The notes under the pieces were generated by a model. That model was not told the DNA's origin and ran no database searches. It saw nothing but the letters and a program-made list of their open reading frames with translations. The position numbers and the translations under genes were made by a program. Shown here one piece after another: positions 11,710 to 21,356 of a DNA stretch of 64,000 nt. The first letter of the stretch is position 1. Every line of letters starts with the position of its first letter. Source of the DNA: Litsea cubeba (lineage: Eukaryota > Streptophyta > Magnoliopsida > Laurales > Lauraceae); contig CM022946.1 of the NCBI GenBank assembly GCA_012931725.1, positions 71,879,099-71,943,098 of the forward strand, written 5' to 3'.

Positions 11710-12175
11710 TCTAGATTTGCGAAAAAAAAATGCATTATCATGATGAGCAAAAAAAAAAAAGAAAAGAAAAGAAACTTTCTCAAAAAAAAAAGAAGAAACA
11801 AAAAAAAAGGAAAGAAAAGAAACTTTCTCTAAAAAAAAAGGGGGAGGAGAAAGAAAACAAAAAAGAAACGAAACTCTCTCAAAAAAAAAAAAAGGGAGGG
11901 AAAGAAAAAAAAAAAAGAAAAAAAAAAAGGGGGCTGGCCCACAGGTCGTGGCCCACAGGCCACGTGGCCGTACGGCCAGATCCGTACGATCGTACGGCCC
12001 ACACAAAAAAAAAAACAAACATGAAAAAAAAAAGAAAGAAAAGAAAGAAAAAAAAAACACGTGTAAAAAAAAAAAAAGGGGAAAACACGTGGAAAAGAAA
12101 AAAAGAAAAAAAAGAAGAAGAAAAGAAAAAGAAAGAAACAAAAAAAAAAAGAAGAAAGAACTTTTTTTTTCCTAA
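11710..12175. repeat. A/G-rich low-complexity tract, element A
   Basis: Long A-runs interspersed with G, broken only by the palindrome island. Lys/Arg-rich reading frames here are artefacts of composition. The tract lies inside intron 1 of the antisense gene, where on that gene's strand it is a pyrimidine tract. Confidence 0.85.
11958..11997. repeat. Cluster of perfect palindromes in intron 1 of the antisense gene, element A
   Basis: GGCCACGTGGCC (11958-11969), GGCCGTACGGCC (11966-11977) and the 16-bp CCGTACGATCGTACGG (11982-11997) are perfect palindromes. They stand as a GC-rich island in about 450 bp of purine-only A/G sequence. The first contains a CACGTG G-box core. Element C has a similar cluster at 36027-36061. 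Confidence 0.85.
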
Positions 12176-12348
12176 ATGGAGTTTTCTTGAAAAAGAAGAA
12201 CTTACTTGAAGCCATTGATGGAGAAGAAGAAGAAAACTCTTGAAGATCTTGAAGAAGAAAAGCTCTTGGTCTTGAAGCCCTCTTGAGATTATTGCAAAAG
12301 AAAGTAATAAGAGCAAGAGATCCAACCTTCTCCTTGCTTTTATCCTCT

Positions 12349-12362
12349 TGCTTTTATAGAGG
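12349..12362 (-). promoter_or_regulatory. TATA box of the antisense gene, element A
   Basis: On the minus strand CCTCTATAAAAGCAAG lies about 140 bp upstream of the ATG at 12215. The leader between them is CT/AG-rich and free of other ATGs in good context. Element C has the identical arrangement (CTCTATAAAAGCAAAG at 35681). This argues for a dedicated promoter inside the element. Confidence 0.65.
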
Positions 12363-12431
12363 AGAGCAAACCAAAGAAGGAAAGAAGAAAGAGGTAAGTG
12401 TTACTAATTAGTAACCTTACCAAAAGAAAGA

Positions 12432-12720
12432 GATTAGAAAGATTCTTTCCCAAAAGAAAGATATCTTGAGAGATTTTCTCCCAAAAATCAATCTATGACG
12501 GATTCTTTCCCAAAAGAAAGATATCTTGAGATATCCTATCCCAAAATAAAGGGATCTTGAGAGATTTTCTCCCAAAAATCAATCTATGACGGATTCTTTC
12601 CCAAAAGAAAGATATCTTGAGATATCCTATCCCAAAATAAAGGGATCATGAGAGATTCTCTCCAAGTAAAGATATTCTTAGATATTCTCTATCCAAAATG
12701 AGATATTTTTGGATATTCTT
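12432..12720. repeat. Tandem AAAGATATC-type repeats upstream of the antisense promoter, element A
   Basis: About two and a half copies of a ~115-bp unit containing CCCAAAAGAAAGATATCTTG and CTATGACGGATTCTTTC. It lies immediately upstream, on the minus strand, of the antisense TATA box; the matching block in element C is 35325-35610. It may hold repeated promoter elements, which is inference from position. Confidence 0.7.
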
Positions 12721-13029
12721 TACAAAAATGACACCATATGAGATCTAAGCCATTTCAAAAGCTTAAGGTCCCATGGGTTAGCCCATATGAGCCAGGTTTG
12801 ACCACCTAGGCACAAAAAAAAAAAAAAAAAAAAAAGAAATAAATTTTGGGCTTTTAGTCAAAGAGAAATCCCTCTTACCAAGAGCATACAAAAATGGTTC
12901 CATGCCTCTTTTGAGTTGATTGGACCATACAAAAGAAAATTCCAAGCCCCATGAGCTTCCAAAAATCAAACCATCCAGCTTCATTTACCAAATTGAGCCA
13001 AATTCTTGAAATTGACATTCCATCAAACC

Positions 13030-13258
13030 AAATCCTGGTCCCCTAACTTGCCACATACAGCCTGTTAGGTCACAAGACCAAAACCAAAAACCAAAACCTG
13101 ATCCCCTAACTTGCCACATACAGCCTGTTAGGTCACAAGATCAAAACCAAAATTGATCCCCCAACATTCCACATACAGCTTGTTGGGTCACACGATCAAA
13201 ACCAAACCCGACCCCCTAACCTGCCACATATAGCCTGTTAGGTCACAAGGTCAAAACC
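13030..13258. repeat. Four ~60-bp tandem units before the 3' LTR, element A
   Basis: Units contain TGCCACATACAGCCTGTTAG and GGTCACAAG with A/C-rich linkers. Element C has four matching units at 34797-35028. No coding potential is seen. Confidence 0.8.
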
Positions 13259-13469
13259 CAAATCCACATCCCTGATGTCATCTTCAAAACTTTACCTCGA
13301 GATGGTACGTGATCCCTCTCACTACCATAAAATTCCCCTAGAAGCTCAAAAGGCTACAAATACCAAAAAGAAAGACTGCTCAAAGACTCTTGGTCAAGTC
13401 ACAGGCTCTCCTTCAAAATTCTCTTCGAGGCACATCGACTACAAAAGTTAAGCAACTCGCTGCTGTACC

Positions 13470-13482
13470 TCGAAGGGGCATT
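13470..13482 (+). other. Polypurine tract of element A
   Basis: CGAAGGGGCATT directly precedes the 3' LTR start TGTTGACACC. The G-run followed by CATT matches the tract of element C (34566-34580, minus strand). It would prime plus-strand DNA synthesis. Confidence 0.8.
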
Positions 13483-15792
13483 TGTTGACACCAAAAATGT
13501 CACTTTGCCTCATCAAGATCCAAAGAGCTACATGAAGTCGCAACCTGCCATAAATAGGCAATGCTGCTTCTAAAAATAAAATCTTATCAGAATCAAACAA
13601 AAACTGCAAGATTCTTCCAGACAGCCAAAAGAGGAGTACACAAGAAGTTTCAGGCCATTTCAAAATCATTTGGCCTAACTTCGCTTCTCCGACAGCCAAA
13701 TCAGGCCTCTCGGCGGCAAAGCTCTCCGGGACCATGGTTTCCAAGACAGAACCTATGGATCATCTTAAAATGACTCCAATAGGTTCCCTGTCAAATTTCA
13801 AGTCAATCGGACATCGGTTGACCGCACATCAAACCGCGACATCTTCATCGCGACAAAAAGCATGTCTACAGGTGATAGGACCCCAAACGGCTTCAAAACT
13901 AAAAAAAAAGCCTATGGTTGGTCTTATTTATTGCTCAGGAGGCTTCACACCAAATTTCAGGTCATTCCGACATCGTTTGACCCAGTTTCAGCTTTTGACA
14001 GAAAATCGGCAGCTCTGCGCGACAAAGTCTTCGGCTTTCTCAGGAAATTGGAAACTTTGCAAAATAAAATGCAAGGATTCTCATCAGGTTTCCTACAAAG
14101 AAATCAGGCCAATAAATGGTCAAAATGTCAAGGAAAAGTACAGAAGAAAAAAGAATCAGAAAAAAGCAAAAACGGACGCAAAACGGGACACGAAAGGGGG
14201 AAAACCCCCCCAGGGTCGCAGACCCCTGCGACCCTGGACCAGGGTCGCCGGCGACCATGGACCCCGGGGTCGCCGGGAAAGCCCCGGAAACCCCGGTTTT
14301 CGCCGTTTTTTCGCGATTCGAAGGGCCCAGCCTCTGGTACTTTCCAAAATTCATGCTTTTGAGACACCAAGTCCTCTGACATCCGTCCAAAACACGGGTA
14401 AATCATCAAGAGTATCGAAGACAGTATTGATCGCCACCCGGTCAACCAAAAAAGTGTGCTTTCTACCTGACCGATCGAGAAATCGACAGGACAGATGGCA
14501 CCGACCCGCTGTTAGCAACAAACACCTGAAATTACATGGTCATCTGATGTCGATCTACATGAAGATCCATCGATGATCATCGACAGAAGAATTCCAAAAG
14601 ACGTGGCACGGCCCGCGACTCTTCAGCTGCTCGGCGACCACTTAATGCGATTAATTGACTAGCTTTATTACAGTCATTAATCCATTTCTTTGGACGGCCC
14701 AATCAGAAGCAAGCATTCGGGAGTTACAAGTCAAGAAATTCATGGCATTTAACCCATGAAACTCCTCCCATCATGGCGATTAAAGGCGATTAAATGCCCT
14801 CAATCTCCTCCGGCCAATCAGAAGCCAAGAAAAAGGAGTTACAAAATAAACAATTCAATTTTGTAACTCCTCCCATTATGCGGCTTAATGACATTAAAAG
14901 CCCATAAACTCTCCTAAATGGCTACCAAGAGCCTATAAATAGGAGAGCACTCCAAAGGAATCCAGATCGGAAAAAAGAGACAGACACACAGACAGAGAGA
15001 AGCACAGAAATCCAGAGAAAGAAAAAAGAGAGAAAACTCTGCGGAAGTTCTACACCGGCCACCGCAACAAGGTGACAAAAGTCCCTTGGGGGGTACCCCC
15101 CCAAGGTCCTTGCCTTCTCCTCCTGCCTCCAATGGCTTAGATGTGGCTTTTCAGCCCGTCTACTCGGCTTTTTATTGGACATAGGACCTTCCTTTGGTCT
15201 TTGTCTTCTAAAAACCTGAGGTTATAGCCAAGCCAAGCGAATCAAATAGCATCCTCTGTTCTCATCTGCATGGATGATGGCGAAGCCCACATATGGCTTG
15301 CGACCGTCAATCTAAACGAGTCCCCCACAATCTCCTGAGAAGTTAGATCCTCCTTTTCTTGCTTTTCATTGTAGTTTGTATTTTTTCAAAAGAGACAAAA
15401 ATCACAACTCTTGTCTTTCATTATTGATAAGAATTGTAAATCGGCTATAAACGCCAAAAATCGGCTATAAACGCCAAAAATCGGCTATAAATGCCAAAAT
15501 CGGCTATAAATGCCAAAAAAAATCGCCTTTCATGGCAAATCAAGAAAATGTCTCTTTTCTTAAATATATGTGCAATGGAAAACTTGAAAGAAGTTGATTT
15601 CCTTTTTACTTGCGAAGGTTGATCTCCGGATCACCACTTGCAATTCCAAGTAAAATAGAAAATCTGGCACACCCACAAAAAAAAAAGAAATGTTGATGCA
15701 CGCCCTTGCCCCCGGTTACGAAAGGGTCGGAACCAAACGGACTCCCACGTCCGCCGACCTCGGTAGGAACCGAGCAGGAGCGCGGTCCATCA
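13483..15792 (+). repeat. 3' LTR of element A (2310 bp)
   Basis: It runs from TGTTGACACC to GGTCCATCA, with the TG...CA ends usual for LTRs. It is homologous to both LTRs of element C. Visible parts: a GC-rich inverted-repeat block at 14200-14280, a TATA box CCTATAAATAGG at 14932-14943, a G-run/C-run hairpin at 15084-15106 within the predicted transcript start region, and four GGCTATAAA(C/T)GCC copies at 15443-15520. The end is fixed by resumption of element B coding at 15793. Confidence 0.92.
14932..14943 (+). promoter_or_regulatory. LTR TATA box, element A
   Basis: CCTATAAATAGG, nearly palindromic, is conserved in both LTRs of element C (33048-33059 and 53948-53959, minus strand). Transcription would start about 30 bp downstream, which defines the U3/R border near 14970. 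Confidence 0.7.
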
Positions 15793-16591
15793 ATCCTCGT
15801 CGACTCCGGCAGCTCTTCCGAGGTCCTCTACTACGAGTGCTTCAAAAAAATGAACCTCTCGGAAGCAGACCTCACGGAAGTCCGTGCGCCCTTGCTAGGG
15901 TTATCCGCCAGGCCAGTCTATCCCAAGGGTCGGATCACCCCTGGAAACCCGAGTCGGCGGAGCCTCCGTGTTGACCGACTTCCTGGTCGTGGACGCCCCT
16001 TCTCCCTACAACGTCATCTTGGGCAGAACGTGGCTCCACAAATTGGAAGCGGTCCCTTCTTCCCTCCACCAGAAGCTGAAGTTCGTACTCGAGAGCAAGG
16101 AGGGCAAGATGGAGGTGGTCACGGTGGAGGGAGATCAGCAGCAAGCTAGGTAGTGCATGCTGGCCGCGGTCCCAGCAGAGAAAGTGCCAGAGCGCGTCAA
16201 CCTCGCCGAGTTCGAGAAAGGGCTAGATGAAATCGGGCGAGATCCCGAGAAGAAAAGCATCGAGGATCTGGCCGAGGTCAGGTTGAACTCGGCAGGCCCA
16301 GACAGGTTCTTCCTGATCGGCACTCAGCTACCAGACGAGGAGAGAGCCGAACTCTCCAGATTCCTGATGCAGAACGTCGATGTCTTCGCTTGGAGCCCAA
16401 GCGGAATGCCTGGGGTTGACCCCGAGGTCATGTGCCACAAGCTAAATGTGGACCCCAGCCACAAGCCAGTAGTGCAAAGGGCCCGAAGGACGGGGCTACA
16501 GCAGACAGACGCGGTCGTCGAATAGGTCGACAAACTGCTGAAAGCAGGAGCCATCCGGGAAGTCCAGTACCCAGTCTGGCTGGCTAATACG
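15793..16591 (+). pseudogene. Protease remainder and start of RT, element B
   Basis: The first codons after element A read ILVDSGSSSEVLYY, the retropepsin active site (DSGSS), so A inserted exactly at this motif. An extra base near 15936 shifts the frame. The next frame (from 15968) carries DAPSPYNVILGRTWLH, the conserved ILGR block near the protease C-terminus. A TAG at 16151 replaces the CAG of element D. The following segment reaches NVDVFAWSPSGMPGVDP and a TAG near 16523. Not functional as it stands. Confidence 0.85.
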
Positions 16592-17266
16592 GTGGTGGTT
16601 AAAAAGAAAACTGGTAAATGGAGGGTGTGCGTGGACTTCACAGACTTGAACAGGGCCTGCCCTAAAGATAGTTTCCCCCTTCCAAAGATTGATCAAATGA
16701 TCGACGCCACCGCTGGCCATGACCAAATGAGCTTCCTAGACGCCTACAGAGGCTACCACCAGATTCCCCTACACGAGCCTGACGAGGAGAAAACGTCATT
16801 CATAACTCCCTGCGGCACTTACTGCTACAAGGTGATGCCCTTCGGGCTAAAGAACGCGGGGGCAACGTATCAACGCCTCGTGACAAAGATGTTCCAGGCT
16901 CAGCTCGGCCGAACGGTGGAAGTGTACATCGACGACATGGTCGTAAAATCAGTGCACTCCAGCGACCACCTGGCGGATCTCGGCCAAGTCTTTGGCATCC
17001 TTCGCGCGTTCAAGCTCAAGCTAAATGCTTCCAAGTGCGCCTTCGGCGTAGCCTCTGATAAGTTCCTCGGCAACTTGGTAACGCGGAGGGGGATAGAGGC
17101 CACTCCAGACCAGATCACCGCGATCCAGGGCATCCTAAGCCCCTCTACCACGAAAGAAGTCCAGAAGCTCACAGGAATGGCTGCAGCACTCAATCGCTTC
17201 ATTAGCCGGTCATCAGATAAGTGCAGGCCTTGCTTTCAGCTTCTAAGGAAAAATTTAAAATTCTAG
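16592..17266 (+). pseudogene. Reverse transcriptase of element B
   Basis: This 224-codon open segment holds VVVKKKTGKWRVCVDFTDLN, FLDAYRGYHQIPL, VMPFGLKNAGATYQRLV and the catalytic VYIDDMVVKS. All core reverse transcriptase blocks are intact here. The frame ends at a TAG (17264) where element D has CAG. Upstream and downstream stops mean it could act only as part of a broken polyprotein. Confidence 0.88.
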
Positions 17267-18565
17267 TGGACTCCTGATTGCGACCAGGCGTTGGCCGCGC
17301 TCAAAACCTACCTGTCGTCACCACCCTTACTCTCCACCCCAACCCGGGGGGAGGTTTTGTATTTATATCTTGCGGTCTCGGACCACGCAGTGAGCTCCGT
17401 CCTCATCAGGGAGGACGAGGGGATTCAAAAACCAATTTATTACACGAGCAAGACTCTGCTTGATGCCGAGACCAGGTACCTCCTATTGGAGAAGCTCGTG
17501 TTGGCTCTCGTTAGTGCCTCCCGCAAGCTCTCCCATTATTTTCAGTCCCACTCTATTGTGGTGATCACGGAGCATCCACTCCGTTCTATATTCCAGAAAG
17601 CTAACTTTTCAGGGCGAATATCGAAGTGGGCGGTTGAACTGGGGCAGTATGACATACAGTACCGTCCCCGAATTGCGATCAAAGCCCAGATCCTGGCAGA
17701 CTTCATCGTCGAATTCGTCTCGCCCAACTCGGCTCCGCCCCAGCTCGGCACGGAACTGGGGGGCATAGGGCACGAGCCGGAATTGACCAAGGTCGAACAG
17801 TCTCCCGCCTCGGCAAGGAAGATCTTTGTCGACGGATCGTCCACCTCCAAGAGAGCTGGCGCCGGCATAGTCCTCCAATCGCCAGAGGGTCTGGTCATAG
17901 AGCAGGCTTTCACCTTGGACTTCAAAGCAACAAACAATGAGGCAGAGTATGAAGCATTGATAGCAGGGTTGAACAGCGCCCAAATCCTCGGAGCCCAGCA
18001 CTTGGTGATCTTCAGCGATTCACAACTGGTAACTAGCCAGCTCGCTGGAGACTACCAGGCCAGGGACGACAGGATGGCGGCCTACTTGGCCCTTGCGAAA
18101 AAACTGCTGTCTCATTTCCAGAAAGCCGAGGTCAGACGGATATCCCGAGATACCAACACGCACGCTGACGCGCTTGTCAGCCTAGCCTCCGCTGTCAAAG
18201 CCGGAAAGAAAAGGACCGTCGAGGTTGGGTCGATATCAAGATCAAGCCTAGAGCTCCACTCATCTCGGCTAATCCTCTGTGCTGATCTCGGCCCGGGTTG
18301 GATGGATCCAATCATCGCTTACCTCAAGGACGATCAGCTCCCCGAGGACAAGACTGAAGCCCACCGAATCAGACTCAAGGCAGCTCGATTCTGGCTCTCT
18401 CCCGAAGGCAAACTCTACAGGAAATCCTTCACAGGTCCGTACCTCCAATGTGTCCACCCGAGCAAGGTGGACAACTTCCTGTATGAGATCCACGAAGGAA
18501 TCTATGGCAGTCACATAGGAGGTCGATCGCTGGCCTACAGGGCTATAAGCCAGGGTTATTGGTGA
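17267..18565 (+). pseudogene. RNase H and archaeal-type RNase H of element B
   Basis: Open for over 420 codons from 17291. The Ty3-type RNase H part has LYLAVSDHAVSSVLI, KPIYYTSKTLLDAETRY and VVITEHPL. The archaeal-type RNase H has IFVDGSSTSKRAGAG, TNNEAEYEALI, IFSDSQLVTSQ and TNTHADAL, with the acidic residues in place. The zinc-finger part of integrase begins with HEGIYGSH. It stops at 18563, where GYWW of element D has become GYW-stop (TGG to TGA). Confidence 0.88.
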
Positions 18566-19536
18566 CCCTACATAGAGAAGGACGTGCAGGTGTACGCCAG
18601 GAAATGCGAGAAGTGCCAGAAGTTCTCCACTCTCTTCACCAGCCAGCACAGGATCTAAGTCCCCTCTCTAGTCCATGGCCCTTCGCTCAATGGGGCCTGG
18701 ACATTGTGGGGCCTCTCCACTGAGCTCTAGGGAACAAGAGATGGCTGATAGTCGCTACGGATTACTTCACAAAATGGATAGAAGCTGAGCCGTTGTCCTC
18801 CATCACGGACAGGGATTCCAGGAACTTCGTTTGGAAAAACATCCTAATGAGGTTCGGCATCCCCAGGATCCTGATTTCGGACAACGGGACTCAGTTCGAC
18901 TCCAAATCTTTCAAAGACTTCTGCCAAGAGCACGGCATCAGGAACCATTACTCTACTCCGGCATATCCACAGAGCAATGGCCAGGCCGAAATCTCTAACA
19001 AAGTAATCCTGGACGGCCTCAAGAAGCTGCTGGACAAGGCTAAGGGAAGATGGGTAGAGGAGCTTCCGAGCGTGCTATGGGCATACAGAACGACTCCAAG
19101 ACGTTCCACCTCGGTCACACCTTTCTCTCTGGCCTATGGAATGGAGGCGGTCATTCCTTTAGAAATCGGCCTACCCACCCTGAGGACAGAGCTGGTCGAC
19201 CAAGGCCGAAATGAGACGAACCTGGCAATGGAGCTGGAGCTGGCAGACGAGCGTTGAGAAGCAGCAGCCCTGCGACTGACCTACTATCAGCAGCGGTTGG
19301 CCAGGGCATACAATCAAAATGTCAGAGAAAGAAGCTTCTCCGTGGGAGAGCTGGTTCTAAAAAAGACCCTGCCAGCTGACAAAGAACCAAACGAAGGGAA
19401 GCTGGCCCCGAACTGGCACGGCCCGTTCAGGGTGGTCTCACTGGCAAGAAGATCAGCCTACAAGCTCGAGGACTTAGAGGGCAAGCCACTGCCGAGGCCA
19501 TGGAATGCATCCCACCTAAAGAAGTTCTATTTCTAA
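18566..19536 (+). pseudogene. Integrase of element B
   Basis: The zinc-binding Cys pair (KCEKCQ) and the DDE core can be followed: WGLDIVGP, then ISDNGTQFDS, then NGQAEISNKV. In-frame TGA codons at about 18721 and 19255 replace CGA, both C-to-T changes seen by comparison with element D. The C-terminal basic domain ends with RPWNASHLKKFYF and TAA at 19534. It could not give an active integrase. Confidence 0.87.
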
Positions 19537-19611
19537 AGATGTAATGAGTCTCAGAATCAATGATAGCAGCTTTTGCCCTGTCATCAATCTGTCATCTCTC
19601 TTTGACTGACT

Positions 19612-19990
19612 CCGGCAGCTCTGGGTTTACCGCCCTGGAAAAGGCTTCGAGTTCGTACACTCAGTCGTTTCCTAAAGCTCCGGGTCTACCGCCCTGGAAA
19701 AGGCTTCGAGTTCGTACACTCAGTCGTTTCCTAAAGCTCCGGGTCTACCGCCCTGGAAAAGGCTTCGAGTCCATACACTCAGTCGTTTCCTAAAGCTCTG
19801 GGTCTACCGCCCTGGAAAAGGCTTCGAGTTCAAACACTCAGTCGTTTCCTAAAGCTCCAGGTCTACCGCCCTGGAAAAGGCTTTGAGTTCAAACACTCAG
19901 TCGTTTCCTAAAGCTCCGGGTCTACCGCCCTGGAAAAGGCTTCGAGTTCGAACACTCGGTCGTTTCCTAAAGTTCCGGGTTTATACACCC
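19612..19990 (+). repeat. 59-bp tandem repeat after pol, element B
   Basis: Just over six copies of a 59-bp unit containing GGGTCTACCGCCCTGGAAAA and CACTCAGTCGTTTCC. Element D has a related array with a 75-bp unit at 56966-57433. Confidence 0.9.
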
Positions 19991-20057
19991 CTCGAGACCG
20001 TTGCCAACTCATGCTCACACAGCCGAGACCAACGGGATTCTGGATCCACTTCGGCGC

Positions 20058-20163
20058 AAGGCAGATCGTCTCGGCCAATGCTAGTCCATTTCGGCTAAGG
20101 TCAGTTTTTAAGGCAGTTCGTCTCGGCCAATGCTAGTCTATTTCGGCCAAGGTCAGTTTTTAA
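20058..20163 (+). repeat. Two-copy 52-bp duplication, element B
   Basis: AAGGCAG(A/T)TCGTCTCGGCC and CCAAGGTCAGTTTTTAA recur with a 52-bp period. No coding content is recognised. Confidence 0.75.
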
Positions 20164-20209
20164 GAAGGAAAGAGCAGTGCAAGCACTGGAGTGCAAAAAA
20201 GAATACAAA

Positions 20210-21090
20210 AACACTGTACACAGATTGAGTGATCACAAAACTCGTCCATTTTATTCATTGTAATTACTTCATTACAAGGGTTACATAAAAGAAAACAAAG
20301 TACAGAAAGGAGGCTTGCAGTCCTCTAAAAATAGAAAAAGGAATAAAGGCTGGGAGGCTCTGATCTTCACCGACTCTTCAGGCTGCAGGCTCGAAGACTC
20401 CGGTCCGCTGCTTCGAGGTTCTGAGGGACTCTGAATTTCACAGAGCTCTACAATACGCTTTGGTTGGTCAGACCAAAGCGTTGAAGAGCCCCACCAGTTC
20501 GGAGGCCCTGGACCTCGCTGAGCTATTTAACACCCTCCGGTCAGTGAGACCAACCAAAGTTTGAAGAGCCCCTCGGTCCAGTGGGGCCTCGATCCTACCC
20601 TCCGCTCGGCGGTCTTGATATACCGCAGGGAGCGCGCAGGGAGCGCGTCCCGACGCAGGACCCTGCAGGACCGCTAGACGCAGAGGGCGCCACCAACCCA
20701 CTGTTGCAGAAGTCTCCCCTGCAACCGGACCAGGGAGGGTTGGCCGTGGACCCGCGTTCAGAGAGCGCGTGGTCCACGAGGAACGCCTTCAGAGAGCACG
20801 CAGACCACGACGGGCTTCCCCCTTCGGAGAGAGCCGTCCTCAGGCGTAGGGGTTCCCCCCGGATCGAATGTTTCTAAAGGTTCACCGGACATGGCTCCTA
20901 CGTCTATGTGAATTAAACTATCCTAATTTCTTTTCTTTTCCTCTCCCATGGCGAGCCTACCACTTCTACTTATAGGAGGAAGAAGGGCCCGGTCTCCGAA
21001 GGAAGTTATGGGGCGAAGTCTCCCATGCGTTACGCGGGAAGCACGTCTTCCTGTTTGATGACCAGCGATCCCAATGGCGCCACGTGGAGC
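20210..21090 (-). ncRNA. Second antisense transcription unit (candidate), element B
   Basis: On the minus strand, downstream of the larger antisense gene, there is CCACGTGGCGCCAT (21074-21087), a TATA box CCTATAAGTAG (20966-20976), and a conserved CTCGCCATGGGAGA. An ATG in the context CCATGTCCGG at about 20894 opens a 42-codon frame starting MSGEPLETFDPGGT, and a canonical AATAAA lies at 20250-20255. Element D has all these in the same order at 55999-56677. I cannot decide between a small protein and a noncoding transcript: the shared peptide similarity ends soon after DPGGT. The function is unrecognised. Confidence 0.45.
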
Positions 21091-21356
21091 CGTTCGCCCG
21101 TTTCCCTCATCGGCCGTATCGCCATGCTTACTGCTATTTATAGTCTCCAGAATACGGAGAATCGGCACAGATAGCTATGAAGACCGTTCGACTCTCTCTG
21201 ACTCGAGGGTCGCGCGTCACATTAAAAGCATTCAATACCACACCCAGAGACAAAGGAGAAACAAAAGTAAAGGAGCTCTGTTCTCATTAAAGGCGAAGGG
21301 TGTTACAGGGCTGAAAGCAGTACATATAAAAGGCCAAAAAACAAGAAGAGGCGAGA

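Larger units (their letters stand above)
8709..12215 (-). pseudogene. Antisense intron-containing gene of element A, plant-mobile-domain-like, broken and internally deleted
   Basis: It lies opposite to gag-pol, between pol and the 3' LTR. Model: exon 1 12206-12215 (ATG GCT TCA A), intron 11390-12205 (GT-AG, phase 1), then one long exon 11389-8709. The protein resembles the plant mobile domain (aminotransferase-like) family, with SAITGLPILGKLYEEFMP and LAVYLTYWLGEAVFAGGDG, and ends in a ~120-residue coiled coil. Two in-frame TAG codons (10866, 10416; the second is CAG in element C) break it. A ~1.2 kb segment present in C, with three further introns and a basic NLS-like stretch, is missing at about 9325. 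Function is unknown; the domain assignment is from pattern memory. Confidence 0.7.
1..15792 (+). mobile_element. Element A: Tat/Ogre-type Ty3/gypsy LTR retrotransposon, 5' end outside window
   Basis: The sequence enters in mid-gag and runs through protease, reverse transcriptase, RNase H, archaeal-type RNase H and integrase. It continues through repeat-rich spacer, an antisense gene and a polypurine tract to a complete 3' LTR ending TCCATCA at 15792. It is collinear, in inverse orientation, with element C from about 49222 down to 32225. Element A is inserted in the protease-coding part of element B: B coding resumes at 15793 with ATCCT, the expected right-hand target duplication. The left LTR, primer site and left duplication lie before the window. 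Relative to C it lacks about 1.2 kb of the antisense gene. Confidence 0.93.

Noticed and set aside
11730..12209. Lys-rich frame of ~160 codons (and Phe/Ser-rich frames opposite)
   Set aside because: Pure composition effect of an A/G tract; the same region in C gives different frames.
13734..14576. 280-codon plus-strand frame in the LTR of A (also 54530-55366 and 33329-34072 in C)
   Set aside because: Lies across U3 with GC-rich inverted repeats; length differs between copies and no domain is seen. Probably chance openness.
20581..20877. 98-codon plus-strand frame in element B
   Set aside because: Overlaps the candidate antisense unit, Arg/Pro-rich by composition, and no equivalent in D.
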